64,000 nt of DNA from Sulfitobacter sp. F26204 (GTDB taxonomy: Bacteria > Pseudomonadota > Alphaproteobacteria > Rhodobacterales > Rhodobacteraceae), in assembly GCF_026410305.1 (NCBI RefSeq), contig NZ_JAPMLQ010000002.1, forward strand, positions 62,001-126,000. The letters run 5' to 3'. Shown in pieces: positions 17,677 to 26,195 of the stretch. A program made the translations under genes and the position numbers. Numbering within the stretch: the first letter of the stretch is position 1; every line of letters starts with the position of its first letter. A model generated the notes under the pieces. It ran no database searches. It saw nothing but the letters and a program-made list of their open reading frames with translations, and had not been told where the DNA came from.

Positions 17677-18630
17677 ATGGCCAGCATTGTTCAGATCAAA
17701 GACCTGAAAAAATCTTACAAAGGCGGATTTGAGGCGCTCAAAGGCGTTACCCTTGACATTCGTGAAGGCGAGATATTGGCCTTGCTCGGCCCAAATGGAG
17801 CAGGGAAAACTACCTTGATTTCAACGATTTGTGGCATCACCACGGCGAGTTCCGGATCGGTTACGGTTGGCGGACATGACATCGTTCGCGACTACCGCGC
17901 TGCGCGTTCAATGATTGGTCTGGTTCCGCAGGAAATCAATCTCGAACCGTTCGAACGTGTCATCAATACAGTGCGATTTTCGCGTGGTCTATTTGGGAAA
18001 TCAGGCGACGAGGCAGGACTAGAAAGCATTCTGAAGAAATTGTCTCTCTGGGAAAAGAAAGACAGCCAAATCAGAGAGTTGTCAGGCGGTATGAAGCGTC
18101 GTGTGTTGATTGCAAAGGCCCTGTCGCACGCCCCGCGCGTACTTTTTCTGGATGAACCCACGGCGGGTGTTGACGTGGAGCTGCGCAAGGACATGTGGGA
18201 AATCGTTGCAGGATTGAAACAGGCGGGGGTCACGATCATTCTGACGACACATTATATCGAGGAAGCCGAGGCAATTGCCGATCGTGTTGGTGTGATCACC
18301 AAAGGTGAGTTGATGCTGGTTGAGGAAAAAGACAAGCTGATGGCCCGAATGGGTCAAAAAGAGCTTGAGGTGCAATTGGCCGAAACGCTCGATGAAGTGC
18401 CCAAAGCACTTCAATCAGATACCCTGCGCCTGTGCGACAGCAAAACGGCGCTGATTTATACCTATGACGCCCGGGCCGAACGGACGGGCATTACCTCGCT
18501 TCTGTCTGCGGTTGCCAAAGAGGGGCTGACCCTGCGCGATCTGGTCACACGACAATCGAGCCTCGAGGAGATTTTTGTGAACCTGGTGCACGAAGGGGAT
18601 GAACCTACTGATAAGGAGGGTGCGGCATGA
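17677..18630 (+). CDS. ABC transporter ATP-binding protein (ABC-2 exporter)
   Basis: A 317-residue ATPase. Walker [10 protein letters not shown] is near residue 38, the signature LSGGMKRR near 138, Walker [13 protein letters not shown] and the switch His in [13 protein letters not shown]. The C-terminal extension after residue 225 is typical of drug/polysaccharide exporters such as YadG. The start at 17677 is preferred to an upstream TTG because AAGGGG precedes it. It overlaps the permease gene by four bases. The hairpin just before it (17633-17667) places its ribosome-binding site at the base of a stem. Substrate unknown. Confidence 0.9.
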   Translation: MASIVQIKDLKKSYKGGFEALKGVTLDIREGEILALLGPNGAGKTTLISTICGITTASSGSVTVGGHDIVRDYRAARSMIGLVPQEINLEPFERVINTVRFSRGLFGKSGDEAGLESILKKLSLWEKKDSQIRELSGGMKRRVLIAKALSHAPRVLFLDEPTAGVDVELRKDMWEIVAGLKQAGVTIILTTHYIEEAEAIADRVGVITKGELMLVEEKDKLMARMGQKELEVQLAETLDEVPKALQSDTLRLCDSKTALIYTYDARAERTGITSLLSAVAKEGLTLRDLVTRQSSLEEIFVNLVHEGDEPTDKEGAA

Positions 18631-19388
18631 ACTGGACTGCTGTGCGCTCCATATATATTTTTGAGATGGCTCGATTTTTTCGGACCATCGCACAGAGCTT
18701 TCTGGCACCTGTCATCTCTACTTCACTCTATTTCGTGGTTTTTGGTGCCGCCATCGGCAGCCGGATCCAAGAGGTTGACGGTGTGAGCTATGGCGCATTC
18801 ATTGTGCCGGGATTGATCATGCTTACGGTCATCACCCAATCAATCTCGAATGCCTCCTTTGGTATCTACTTTCCAAAATTCATTGGCACCTTCTTTGAAT
18901 TGCTTGCTGCGCCGATCAGTTTTCTCGAGATCGTTCTGGGCTATGTGGGCGCGGCCGCCACCAAGGCGTTGATTATTGGCATCATCATTTTGGTGACGGC
19001 ATTTTTCTTTGTCGATTTCTCGATCGTGCATCCCATGGCGATGATGCTGTTTCTGGTTCTGACCGCGATCAGCTTTTCACTCTTCGGATTTATCCTGGGC
19101 ATTTGGGCTGGTAATTTTGAACAACTCCAAATCGTCCCCCTCCTGATTGTTACACCGCTGGTCTTTCTGGGTGGATCCTTTTATTCCATCTCCATGCTGC
19201 CTTCGGTCTGGCAGACGGTTTCGATGTTCAATCCGGTGGTCTATCTGATCTCGGGGTTTCGCTGGGCATTTTATGATACGGCGGATGTGCCGATCCTGAC
19301 CAGTTTGATGGCCATTGGCGTCTTTACCGGCATTTGCCTTTATGTGATCTGGTGGATATTCCGGTCTGGCTGGCGCATCCGTCAATAG
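18627..19388 (+). CDS. ABC-2 type transporter permease
   Basis: A 253-residue membrane protein with about six transmembrane helices, matching the YadH branch of ABC-2 permeases. Features include the N-terminal amphipathic [14 protein letters not shown] and the conserved [17 protein letters not shown] stretch between helices 5 and 6. It partners the overlapping ATP-binding protein as a homodimeric exporter in the inner membrane. The transported compound is not evident. Confidence 0.9.
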   Translation: MNWTAVRSIYIFEMARFFRTIAQSFLAPVISTSLYFVVFGAAIGSRIQEVDGVSYGAFIVPGLIMLTVITQSISNASFGIYFPKFIGTFFELLAAPISFLEIVLGYVGAAATKALIIGIIILVTAFFFVDFSIVHPMAMMLFLVLTAISFSLFGFILGIWAGNFEQLQIVPLLIVTPLVFLGGSFYSISMLPSVWQTVSMFNPVVYLISGFRWAFYDTADVPILTSLMAIGVFTGICLYVIWWIFRSGWRIRQ

Positions 19389-19452
19389 CTGGCGTTAATA
19401 ATCGGGACATGCGTCCTTGTTTGCACCTGCTGCGCGTTCTACATGAGGATAC

Positions 19453-20250
19453 ATGAATAACTGGCTGCCTTTCCTCAAATCTGATCCGACCGTCGCTGTA
19501 ATCCGCCTTTCCGGTGTGATCGGCGGACAAGGACGTGCACCCTTGAATGATGCCACGCTTGCGCCGGTGATCGAAAAGGCCTTTGCCAAAGGCAAACCTG
19601 TTGCGGTGGCGATAGAAATCAATTCGCCCGGTGGCAGTCCCGTCCAGTCGTCGTTGATTGGTGCGCGTATCCGGCGTCTGGCCGAAGAAAAAAATGTCCC
19701 CGTCATCGCCTTTGTCGAGGATGTTGCGGCGTCGGGTGGGTATTGGTTGGCTGCGGCAGCCGATGAAATCTATGCAGATCCATCCTCTATCGTGGGTTCC
19801 ATCGGTGTGATCTCGGCATCTTTCGGATTGGATGAGTTTATCAAATCCCATGGGATCGAGCGGCGGGTATATACCGCAGGCAAATCAAAAAGCATGCTGG
19901 ATCCGTTTCGCCCTGAAAATCCGCAAGATGTCGATCGGTTGAAAGCGTTGCTGGACGATATTCATGGTAATTTCAAAGACCATATTTCAACGCGACGTGC
20001 GGGTAAGCTGCGCGAAGACCAGGATCTGTTTACGGGAGAGATCTGGCTGGCCAAACGCGCAACAGAACTGGGTCTGATTGATGGCATTGGCCATTTGCGT
20101 CCGATGTTGAAAGAGCGTTTTGGCGACAGTGTCCGATTTCGGAATTATTCTGTCAAACGTGGGCTGCTTTCGCGTTTTTCCGCGCAGATTGTCCAGGATG
20201 CGGTGCAAGGCATCGAAGAACGCGCGGCCTATGCACGCTTTGGTCTGTAA
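19453..20250 (+). CDS. S49 family serine peptidase (SppA/SohB-like)
   Basis: A 265-residue signal-peptide-peptidase-A-type protease. The nucleophile Ser94 lies in VAASGGYW and the probable general base lysine in AGKSKSMLDPF (about 144-146), with INSPGGSP as the oxyanion region. It has no clear transmembrane segment or signal peptide, unlike E. coli SppA, so it may act in the cytoplasm or at the membrane face. It is a single-domain, short version of the family. GAGG precedes the ATG by 8 bases. The 54-residue miniprotein starts three bases after the stop. Confidence 0.85.
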   Translation: MNNWLPFLKSDPTVAVIRLSGVIGGQGRAPLNDATLAPVIEKAFAKGKPVAVAIEINSPGGSPVQSSLIGARIRRLAEEKNVPVIAFVEDVAASGGYWLAAAADEIYADPSSIVGSIGVISASFGLDEFIKSHGIERRVYTAGKSKSMLDPFRPENPQDVDRLKALLDDIHGNFKDHISTRRAGKLREDQDLFTGEIWLAKRATELGLIDGIGHLRPMLKERFGDSVRFRNYSVKRGLLSRFSAQIVQDAVQGIEERAAYARFGL

Positions 20251-20253
20251 CAA

Positions 20254-20418
20254 ATGATAGCGAAAATTGTCCTTCTTTTTCTGGTGCTTATGGGTTTACT
20301 TGCTTGGTTCGGTAAAATGCATTGGTTGGGTTCCAACCGGTTGAAACAAACCAAATGTGGCGGGTGTGGGCGATACCGAATTGGAAAAGGACCCTGCCCC
20401 TGTAGGGAGAAAACCTGA
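20254..20418 (+). CDS. 54-residue membrane miniprotein with zinc-ribbon-like cysteines
   Basis: A short ORF between the SppA-like gene (gap of 3 bases) and the antiporter, whose ATG overlaps its stop codon (TGATG), so it should be translated and coupled. Residues 4-20 form one hydrophobic helix (IVLLFLVLMGLLAWFGK). The C-terminal part carries CGGCGRYRIGKGPCPC, i.e. Cys35, Cys38, Cys48 and Cys50, a compact metal-knuckle pattern. I know similar short proteins from Rhodobacterales annotated as hypothetical. Function unknown; a metal-binding membrane accessory of the antiporter or peptidase is only inference. Confidence 0.75.
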   Translation: MIAKIVLLFLVLMGLLAWFGKMHWLGSNRLKQTKCGGCGRYRIGKGPCPCREKT

Positions 20419-21362
20419 TGTTGATGCCGTGGGTGATGTCCGGCCTGGGTCTGGTGATCTTGCTGCTGGCGGGGGACGCACTGGTCAAGGGGGCAGTCAA
20501 CCTTGCGCTGCGTCTTGGTATTCCTGCGTTGATCGTTAGCCTCACTATCGTAGCGTTCGGGACTTCGGCACCGGAATTGTTGATCGCGATCAAAGCGGTG
20601 TTGGATGATTTACCCGGCCTTGCGATGGGCAATGTTGTCGGGTCCAATACTGCAAACATCATGTTGGTACTGGGGATCCCCGCATTATTGGCGAGGATGC
20701 ATACCTCTGAATGTGACACACGCAAAAGCTACAACTTCATGATCGCGGCCACGTTGTTGTTTATCGCCTTGGCGTTTCGTGGTGTCTTTGACTGGTTAGC
20801 CGGCCTCGTGTTGTTGGGGGCTCTTGGCTATGTGTTGGCCGATCAATTTTGTGACGCCCGCAATCACCGGCGCGCTGAAAAAGCCATTGAAGCACCCGAA
20901 GGCGCGGATGAGAGTATGCCCACTTGGCAGATATTGGTTCTCGTGGTCATGGGATTGGTGGGCTTGCCGATTGGTGCATCGCTTTTGGTTGATAATGCGA
21001 CCATCATCGCCAAAGCATACGGCATCAGCGACACGGTGATCGGCCTCACCCTGGTAGCAATCGGGACATCCCTCCCGGAACTTGCAACAACAGTGATGGC
21101 TGCCCTGCGGCGTCAGGCTGATGTTGTTCTGGGCAGTGTTATCGGCTCCAATATGTTCAACCTTCTGGCCATCATTGGCATTTCCAGTCTGATCGGCCCG
21201 ATTGATGTTGACCCTGCGTTCCTGAATTTCGATCTTTGGGTCATGTTGGCCGCTTCGCTGTTTTTGGTGCCTTTTGTTTATCTCAAGATGGACTTCACGC
21301 GCATTTGGGGGATCTTCTTCACGGCGCTATATGCACTTTACTTGTATGTTGTTCTGATCTGA
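20418..21362 (+). CDS. Calcium/sodium antiporter (CaCA family, YrbG-like)
   Basis: A 314-residue exchanger with about ten transmembrane helices in two inverted halves. The two alpha repeats are visible as AFGTSAPELLI near residue 50 and AIGTSLPELATT near residue 215, each followed by GNVVGSNTANI and GSVIGSNMFNL, the ion-binding Asn/Ser/Glu positions. Members exchange Ca2+ (or other cations) for Na+ or H+ across the inner membrane. The start overlaps the upstream miniprotein stop codon. Confidence 0.92.
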   Translation: MLMPWVMSGLGLVILLLAGDALVKGAVNLALRLGIPALIVSLTIVAFGTSAPELLIAIKAVLDDLPGLAMGNVVGSNTANIMLVLGIPALLARMHTSECDTRKSYNFMIAATLLFIALAFRGVFDWLAGLVLLGALGYVLADQFCDARNHRRAEKAIEAPEGADESMPTWQILVLVVMGLVGLPIGASLLVDNATIIAKAYGISDTVIGLTLVAIGTSLPELATTVMAALRRQADVVLGSVIGSNMFNLLAIIGISSLIGPIDVDPAFLNFDLWVMLAASLFLVPFVYLKMDFTRIWGIFFTALYALYLYVVLI

Positions 21363-21373
21363 GGAGATGATCC

Positions 21374-22165
21374 ATGGATGCGACGAACAGGCGCGCAATT
21401 GTCACGGGTGCAGGCCAGCGCATCGGCGCTGCATTGGCGCTGTATCTGGCCAGACGTGGGTTTGATGTTGCAGTTCACTATGCAAGCTCTGCAGATGGGG
21501 CAGAACAGGTTGTGAATGACATCAAGGCCATGGGGCGCAAGGCCGTCGCCCTAAAGGCTGACTTGTTGGACGACGCTGCGACCACAGACCTGTTTGACCG
21601 TGCAACAACGGCGTTGGGCGGGCCGATCATCTGTTTGGTCAATAATGCTTCGATCTTTGAATATGATACAATTCAAACCGCGACCCGCGATTCATGGGAC
21701 AGGCACATGGGCAGCAATCTGCGTGCGCCTTTTCTTTTGACGCAAGCTATGGCGGCACAAGGGTTAAAGGCGACAACAGATGCGCAGGCGGAGCCGCTGG
21801 CAAGCGGATTGATCGTCAATATGGTAGATCAGCGCGTGCGAAAACTGACGCCGGAATTCATGACTTATACACTCGCCAAAATGGGTCTTTGGGCATTGAC
21901 CCAGACCACGGCGCGCGCGCTTGCCCCCCAGATCCGTGTCAATGCCATTGGTCCGGGCCCCACGTTACAGGGTATGCGTCAATCAACGGAACATTTTGCA
22001 AAGCAACGCAAGAATACCGTTCTGGGGCGCGGGGCCGACCCTTCGGATGTTGTGGCGGCACTTGGTTACTTTCTTGATGCGCCTGCGGTGACAGGGCAAC
22101 TGATTTGTGTCGATGGCGGGCAACACCTGGGATGGCAGACACCGGACGTGATTGGGGTGGAATGA
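21374..22165 (+). CDS. SDR family pteridine reductase-like protein (FolM/PTR1-like)
   Basis: A 263-residue short-chain dehydrogenase. The N-terminal TGAGQRIG (11-18) is the TGxxxRxG form used by pteridine reductases and FolM for NADPH. The usual catalytic Ser is replaced by Asp152, placed exactly 13 residues before Tyr165 of YTLAK, the same Asp/Tyr arrangement known for trypanosomatid PTR1. A role in reducing dihydromonapterin or dihydrobiopterin is therefore likely, though substrate is inferred. GAGGAGATGATCC precedes the ATG. It ends in an ATGA overlap with a 59-residue frame of unknown status. Confidence 0.82.
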   Translation: MDATNRRAIVTGAGQRIGAALALYLARRGFDVAVHYASSADGAEQVVNDIKAMGRKAVALKADLLDDAATTDLFDRATTALGGPIICLVNNASIFEYDTIQTATRDSWDRHMGSNLRAPFLLTQAMAAQGLKATTDAQAEPLASGLIVNMVDQRVRKLTPEFMTYTLAKMGLWALTQTTARALAPQIRVNAIGPGPTLQGMRQSTEHFAKQRKNTVLGRGADPSDVVAALGYFLDAPAVTGQLICVDGGQHLGWQTPDVIGVE

Positions 22166-22341
22166 GCGACCAGCCAATCAAAGTTCTGCACCTTTGCAGG
22201 GGCCCTCACAAATCTGTTACAATTCAGCCTGTATTATCAGTGACTTGGGAACAGGTTAATAAAATATTCTTTATAATCAATTGGTTCAATATGTGCCTAA
22301 AAAATAGGCAAATCAAAGAACTCTGCCAAATACAACGATAA
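22162..22341 (+). CDS. 59-residue AT-rich open frame, possible gene remnant
   Basis: The ATG overlaps the pteridine-reductase stop codon (ATGA), the coupling arrangement seen throughout this window, and the frame runs 59 residues. I do not recognise the product. After the first dozen codons the frame is unusually AT-rich and rich in Asn, Ile and Lys, unlike neighbouring genes, so it may be the 5' stub of a lost co-operonic gene that now reads into intergenic DNA. Low confidence that a functional protein is made. Confidence 0.25.
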   Translation: MSDQPIKVLHLCRGPHKSVTIQPVLSVTWEQVNKIFFIINWFNMCLKNRQIKELCQIQR

Positions 22342-22371
22342 TTTCAGGCTGGTCGAAACTTACCCGCAGAG

Positions 22372-22380
22372 TTATCCACA
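22372..22380. promoter_or_regulatory. Perfect DnaA box upstream of uvrC
   Basis: TTATCCACA at 22372-22380 equals the high-affinity E. coli DnaA box. It sits about 75 bases before the uvrC start, beside an AT-rich tract (22250-22330). A weaker reverse match (CGTGGACAG) lies about 6 bases further on. It may make uvrC responsive to DnaA; one good box is too few to call a replication origin. Confidence 0.45.
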
Positions 22381-22453
22381 GTATTCGTGGACAGGTTAAC
22401 ACTTGTCCCTGCGAACGGCATAGTGCAGGGCAAACAGAGAATCAGGCAGGCAT

Positions 22454-24319
22454 ATGACTGACCAATCCCAGCGACAGCCCCTTGGCCATGAGGTGATACA
22501 GGGTTACCTTAAAACCATCGACAGTTCTCCGGGCGTTTACCGGATGCTCGATAGCGAAAGCCGTGTGCTCTATGTGGGCAAAGCCCGGAACCTGCGGGCG
22601 CGGGTCAGCAACTATGCACGACCGGCAGGGCATTCGGGGCGCATCGCGCGGATGATCGCAAATACTGCGTCGATGATGTTTCTGACAACCAAGACAGAGA
22701 CCGAGGCCCTGCTTCTTGAACAGAACCTGATCAAGCAGCTCAAACCCAAGTTCAATGTGCTGCTGCGGGATGACAAGAGTTTTCCCAATATCCTCGTCAC
22801 TGCGGATCATGATTTCCCCCAGATCAAGAAACATCGCGGGGCCAAAAAGGAAAAAGGATCCTATTATGGCCCCTTTGCCAGTGCCGGGGCTGTGAACCGG
22901 ACGCTCAACCAGTTACAGCGGGTCTTTTTGTTGCGGGACTGCTCCAATGCGATGTTCGAAAGCCGGACCAGACCTTGTTTGCAATACCAGATCAAACGAT
23001 GTTCCGCGCCTTGTGTGGGCAAGATTTCACCGGAAGGCTATCGCCAGACGGTAAAGGATGCGGAAAAGTTTCTGTGCGGCAAGACCACCGACATTCAGGC
23101 GCGTCTTGCCAGCGAGATGAATGCGGCGTCCGAACAGCTGGAATTTGAACGCGCTGCTGCATTGCGTGACCGGATCAAGGCACTGACGCAGGTGCAAACA
23201 GCGCAGGGCATCAATCCAAAGGGCGTATCAGAAGCCGATGTCATTGGCTTGCATATGCAGGACGGGCTGGCCTGTGTGCAGGTGTTTTTCATTCGCGCCA
23301 ATCAGAATTGGGGCAACAAGGATTACTATCCGCGTGTCGGGGTGGATGTGGATGCTGCCGAAGTGCTGGAGGCCTTCATTGGACAATTCTATGACCAGCG
23401 GGACCCACCGCCGCAACTGATATTGAGTAATCAGGTCGAGAACCCCGATTTGATGGCGGACGCCCTGGCAGGTAAACTGGGGCGCAAAGTGGAACTGGTG
23501 GTGCCCAAACGGGGCGAGAAAGCCGATCTGGTGGACGGAGCCCTGCGCAACGCACGGGAATCGCTGGCGCGGAAGATGGCCGAATCGGCGACACAGACGA
23601 AATTGCTCAAAGGGTTGGCCGAGGCATTTGAACTGCCGGCACCGCCCCAGCGGATCGAAGTGTATGACAACAGCCATATCCAGGGCACAAATGCGGTGGG
23701 CGCAATGGTTGTCGCCGGGCCGGACGGGATGATGAAGAACCAATACCGCAAATTCAATATTCGCGGTGAGGATCTGACCCCAGGTGATGATTTCGGCATG
23801 ATGAAAGAGGTCCTGACTCGCCGGTTCAAACGTTTGCTGAAAGAAGATCCCGACCGTACCGAGGGGCATTGGCCCGATTTGTTGCTTATTGACGGTGGTG
23901 CAGGACAGGTGAGTGCCGTGGCCACGATCATGCGCGCATTCGGCGTTGAGGATATTCCGATGGTCGGTGTAGCCAAGGGGGTAGATCGCGACGCGGGCAA
24001 GGAGGAATTCCACCGGGTCGGCAAACGACCGATGGCTTTGCGACACAATGATCCGGTACTTTATTTTGTACAACGCATGCGGGACGAGGCGCATCGTTTT
24101 GCCATTGGCACCCATCGGGCCAAACGCGCCAAGGCGGTGGGGGCGACACCTTTGGACGATGTGCCGGGTGTGGGTGCCGGGCGCAAGAGAGCCTTGTTGG
24201 CGCATTTCGGTTCAGCCAAGGCCGTCGCACGGGCGAATCTGTCGGACCTCAAGGCGGTGGACGGTGTGTCGGATGCTTTGGCAGAAACGATATACGCTTA
24301 TTTTCATGAACTTGGGTAA
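22454..24319 (+). CDS. uvrC: Excinuclease ABC subunit C
   Basis: A 621-residue nucleotide-excision-repair nuclease of normal length. The N-terminal GIY-YIG domain (residues about 25-105) has GVYRML, VLYVGKARNLRARV and the catalytic glutamate region ETEALLLEQNLIK. A UVR/UvrB-binding motif follows near 210-245 (ASEQLEFERAAALRDRIKAL). The RNase H-like 5' incision domain has IEVYDNSHIQG and LLIDGGAGQV, and tandem helix-hairpin-helix motifs end the protein (DDVPGVGAGRKRALLAHFG). It precedes pgsA, a common alphaproteobacterial arrangement. Confidence 0.96.
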   Translation: MTDQSQRQPLGHEVIQGYLKTIDSSPGVYRMLDSESRVLYVGKARNLRARVSNYARPAGHSGRIARMIANTASMMFLTTKTETEALLLEQNLIKQLKPKFNVLLRDDKSFPNILVTADHDFPQIKKHRGAKKEKGSYYGPFASAGAVNRTLNQLQRVFLLRDCSNAMFESRTRPCLQYQIKRCSAPCVGKISPEGYRQTVKDAEKFLCGKTTDIQARLASEMNAASEQLEFERAAALRDRIKALTQVQTAQGINPKGVSEADVIGLHMQDGLACVQVFFIRANQNWGNKDYYPRVGVDVDAAEVLEAFIGQFYDQRDPPPQLILSNQVENPDLMADALAGKLGRKVELVVPKRGEKADLVDGALRNARESLARKMAESATQTKLLKGLAEAFELPAPPQRIEVYDNSHIQGTNAVGAMVVAGPDGMMKNQYRKFNIRGEDLTPGDDFGMMKEVLTRRFKRLLKEDPDRTEGHWPDLLLIDGGAGQVSAVATIMRAFGVEDIPMVGVAKGVDRDAGKEEFHRVGKRPMALRHNDPVLYFVQRMRDEAHRFAIGTHRAKRAKAVGATPLDDVPGVGAGRKRALLAHFGSAKAVARANLSDLKAVDGVSDALAETIYAYFHELG

Positions 24320-24436
24320 AGTTTTGGCGAAAAAACTTACCGTTGCGCAGGCCGAGAGTGCGGACGGTATATATGGCCAAAAAGAGGAGAGGTGTTGGTG
24401 CTTTTCCCTGACGCCGCGGCGCTGTAGAGTGGCGCC

Positions 24437-25102
24437 ATGAAGTGGAATTTGCCCAATATTCTGACGCTCCTGCGTCTTGTCGCGGCACCGATGGTGGCGT
24501 TGATGTTCTTGTATTTTACGCGACCCTATGCGGATTGGTTCGCGTTGCTCTTGTTTGTGTCGGCGGCAGTAACCGATTGGTTTGATGGCTATCTGGCGCG
24601 GGCGTGGAAACAGGAAACCAAGCTTGGTGCGATGCTGGACCCGATTGCCGACAAGGCGATGGTGGTGATTGCGTTGATGGTGATCATCAAATATTCAAGC
24701 TGGTCACCCTGGCTGGTGCTGCCTGCCACCTTGATCCTGTTCCGGGAGGTTTTCGTGTCGGGACTGCGCGAATTTCTGGGGGATGTTGCCGGCACGCTGA
24801 AGGTAACCCGACTGGCAAAATGGAAAACCACCTTTCAGATGACGGCGATCGCGGTTTTGTTCAGTCAGGGTGTTTTTGAACATTATCTGGGCATGTCGGT
24901 GTTCGGAATGGATCAAAGCCTGATTGCTGCCATTCTCGACGGCTCTGAGGAAGATGTTCTTGGGCTAAGCTGGAAATTGACAGGTATGGAGTGGTCCGGC
25001 CGGATCGGGCTATGGTTGCTTTGGCTGGCGGCCGCTCTGACCGCGATTACAGGTATCGATTACCTGTTGAAAGCAATGCCACATCTGAGAGAGGGGCGTT
25101 GA
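24437..25102 (+). CDS. pgsA: CDP-diacylglycerol-glycerol-3-phosphate 3-phosphatidyltransferase
   Basis: A 221-residue inner-membrane enzyme that makes phosphatidylglycerophosphate from CDP-diacylglycerol and glycerol 3-phosphate, the committed step to phosphatidylglycerol and cardiolipin. The CDP-alcohol phosphatidyltransferase signature is intact from DWFDGYLAR to GAMLDPIADK (about residues 46-75). Several transmembrane helices surround it. It is slightly longer than many PgsA proteins because of an insertion near residues 160-175. The stop overlaps the moaD ATG (TGATG). Confidence 0.94.
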   Translation: MKWNLPNILTLLRLVAAPMVALMFLYFTRPYADWFALLLFVSAAVTDWFDGYLARAWKQETKLGAMLDPIADKAMVVIALMVIIKYSSWSPWLVLPATLILFREVFVSGLREFLGDVAGTLKVTRLAKWKTTFQMTAIAVLFSQGVFEHYLGMSVFGMDQSLIAAILDGSEEDVLGLSWKLTGMEWSGRIGLWLLWLAAALTAITGIDYLLKAMPHLREGR

Positions 25103-25347
25103 TGGATATTCTATATTTTGCCTGGGTGCGCGAACGCATCGGCCTGCCGCGTGAACAATTCGAGACACAGGCCGCAACGGTTATGGAACTGGTTCAGGAG
25201 TTGCGCGCGCGAGAAGACCGCTATGCCGTGGCATTCTCTGACCTGTCCGCGCTGCGGGTTGCGGTGGATCAGAAACTGGTCGATTTTGATGCGTCTTTGG
25301 CAGATGCGCGCGAGGTTGCGTTTTTCCCGCCAATGACGGGCGGTTGA
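25102..25347 (+). CDS. moaD: Molybdopterin synthase sulfur carrier subunit
   Basis: An 81-residue ubiquitin-fold protein ending in the required PPMTGG; the terminal Gly is adenylated and thiocarboxylated to give sulfur to precursor Z. The start at 25102 overlaps the pgsA stop; a longer in-frame start would lie inside pgsA. It is followed after 3 bases by moaE, its partner. Translation is thus coupled from uvrC-pgsA into molybdopterin synthesis. Confidence 0.94.
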   Translation: MDILYFAWVRERIGLPREQFETQAATVMELVQELRAREDRYAVAFSDLSALRVAVDQKLVDFDASLADAREVAFFPPMTGG

Positions 25348-25350
25348 GGC

Positions 25351-25794
25351 ATGCGCGTTGCTGTGCAAGAGGCCCCTTTTGATCTGGGACAGGAGAGCAT
25401 CGATTTTGCCCGCGGCCGTCACGAGATGGGGGCAATCGTAACCTTTACAGGGCTGGTGCGCGACTCACCCGAGGATCCATTGCAGGCGATGGAGATCGAA
25501 CACTATCCCGGCATGACCGAAGCGGCGCTGGCGGATATTGCAGAGCAGGCCATTGCGCGGTTCGACCTGGGCGATGCCCTGGTTATCCATCGCTTTGGCC
25601 GGCTGGAACCAGGGGCCTTGATCATGATGGTTGCAACAGCTGCACGCCATCGCGGAAATGCATTCGAGGGGGCCGAATTCTTGATGGATTACCTGAAATC
25701 GCGCGCGCCTTTCTGGAAACGGGAGATCAGTGCAAATGGGGCAGAGTGGGTTGCGGCGCGCGATGCGGACGAGGACGCACTGAAACGCTGGTAA
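25351..25794 (+). CDS. moaE: Molybdopterin synthase catalytic subunit
   Basis: A 147-residue catalytic subunit that converts precursor Z to molybdopterin with MoaD thiocarboxylate. Conserved stretches include GAIVTFTGLVRD, the EHYPGMTE region, VIHRFGRLEPG and the active-site lysines in LKSRAPFWKRE. It is the last gene of the uvrC-pgsA-moaD-moaE run and is convergent with the coiled-coil gene at 25842. Confidence 0.95.
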   Translation: MRVAVQEAPFDLGQESIDFARGRHEMGAIVTFTGLVRDSPEDPLQAMEIEHYPGMTEAALADIAEQAIARFDLGDALVIHRFGRLEPGALIMMVATAARHRGNAFEGAEFLMDYLKSRAPFWKREISANGAEWVAARDADEDALKRW

Positions 25795-25841
25795 CGTGCG
25801 CGGCCTTTCCTGTCTGAAGAACAATCTGCTGCGCCTGAAGC

Positions 25842-26195
25842 CTAGCGTTTGCTCGAAAACACTTCGCCGGTAGGTGCGGACTGACTTTCGATATAGCCAC
25901 GCATTTCTTCGGCCTCCTGTCGGGCATCACGCAAACCTTCCATGGCGGCCCCCAGTTCGGCTTCGGTTTGTGCCAGCTGATTTGTCAGCTCTGCCTCGCG
26001 TTGTTGCAGATAGGTAATCGCCTGGTCGCGGGTTTCTTCGGCCTCGTGCAGTTCCTGACTCATCCGGTCTAGTTCAGCGACATCTCCGGGGGCCACGCGG
26101 GTAAATCGATGCAGCAGCCAATTGGCGAACCAGCCCAGACAGAAAGCCACAAACAGGATAATTGCCGTCGCAAAAACAAATTCGGTTCTACTCAT
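25842..26195 (-). CDS. Membrane-anchored coiled-coil protein
   Basis: A 117-residue protein of unknown function. One transmembrane helix (about residues 5-28, FVFATAIILFVAFCLGWFAN) is followed by a long charged coiled coil (about 40-105, rich in Glu, Gln, Ala and Leu heptads). I choose the ATG at 26195 (MSRTEF); the longer frame extends into the upstream gene. It overlaps the end of the OmpA/BON gene by 8 bases, so the two are co-translated and may act together at the envelope. Confidence 0.72.
   Translation of the reverse strand: MSRTEFVFATAIILFVAFCLGWFANWLLHRFTRVAPGDVAELDRMSQELHEAEETRDQAITYLQQREAELTNQLAQTEAELGAAMEGLRDARQEAEEMRGYIESQSAPTGEVFSSKR

Noticed and set aside
22166-22453. Chromosomal origin of replication
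   Set aside because: An AT-rich tract and one perfect DnaA box are present, but no box cluster and no typical origin-flanking genes; kept only as a regulatory-site finding.
23228-24205. 325-residue open frame antisense to uvrC
   Set aside because: No recognisable motif, and uvrC on the other strand is complete and conserved.
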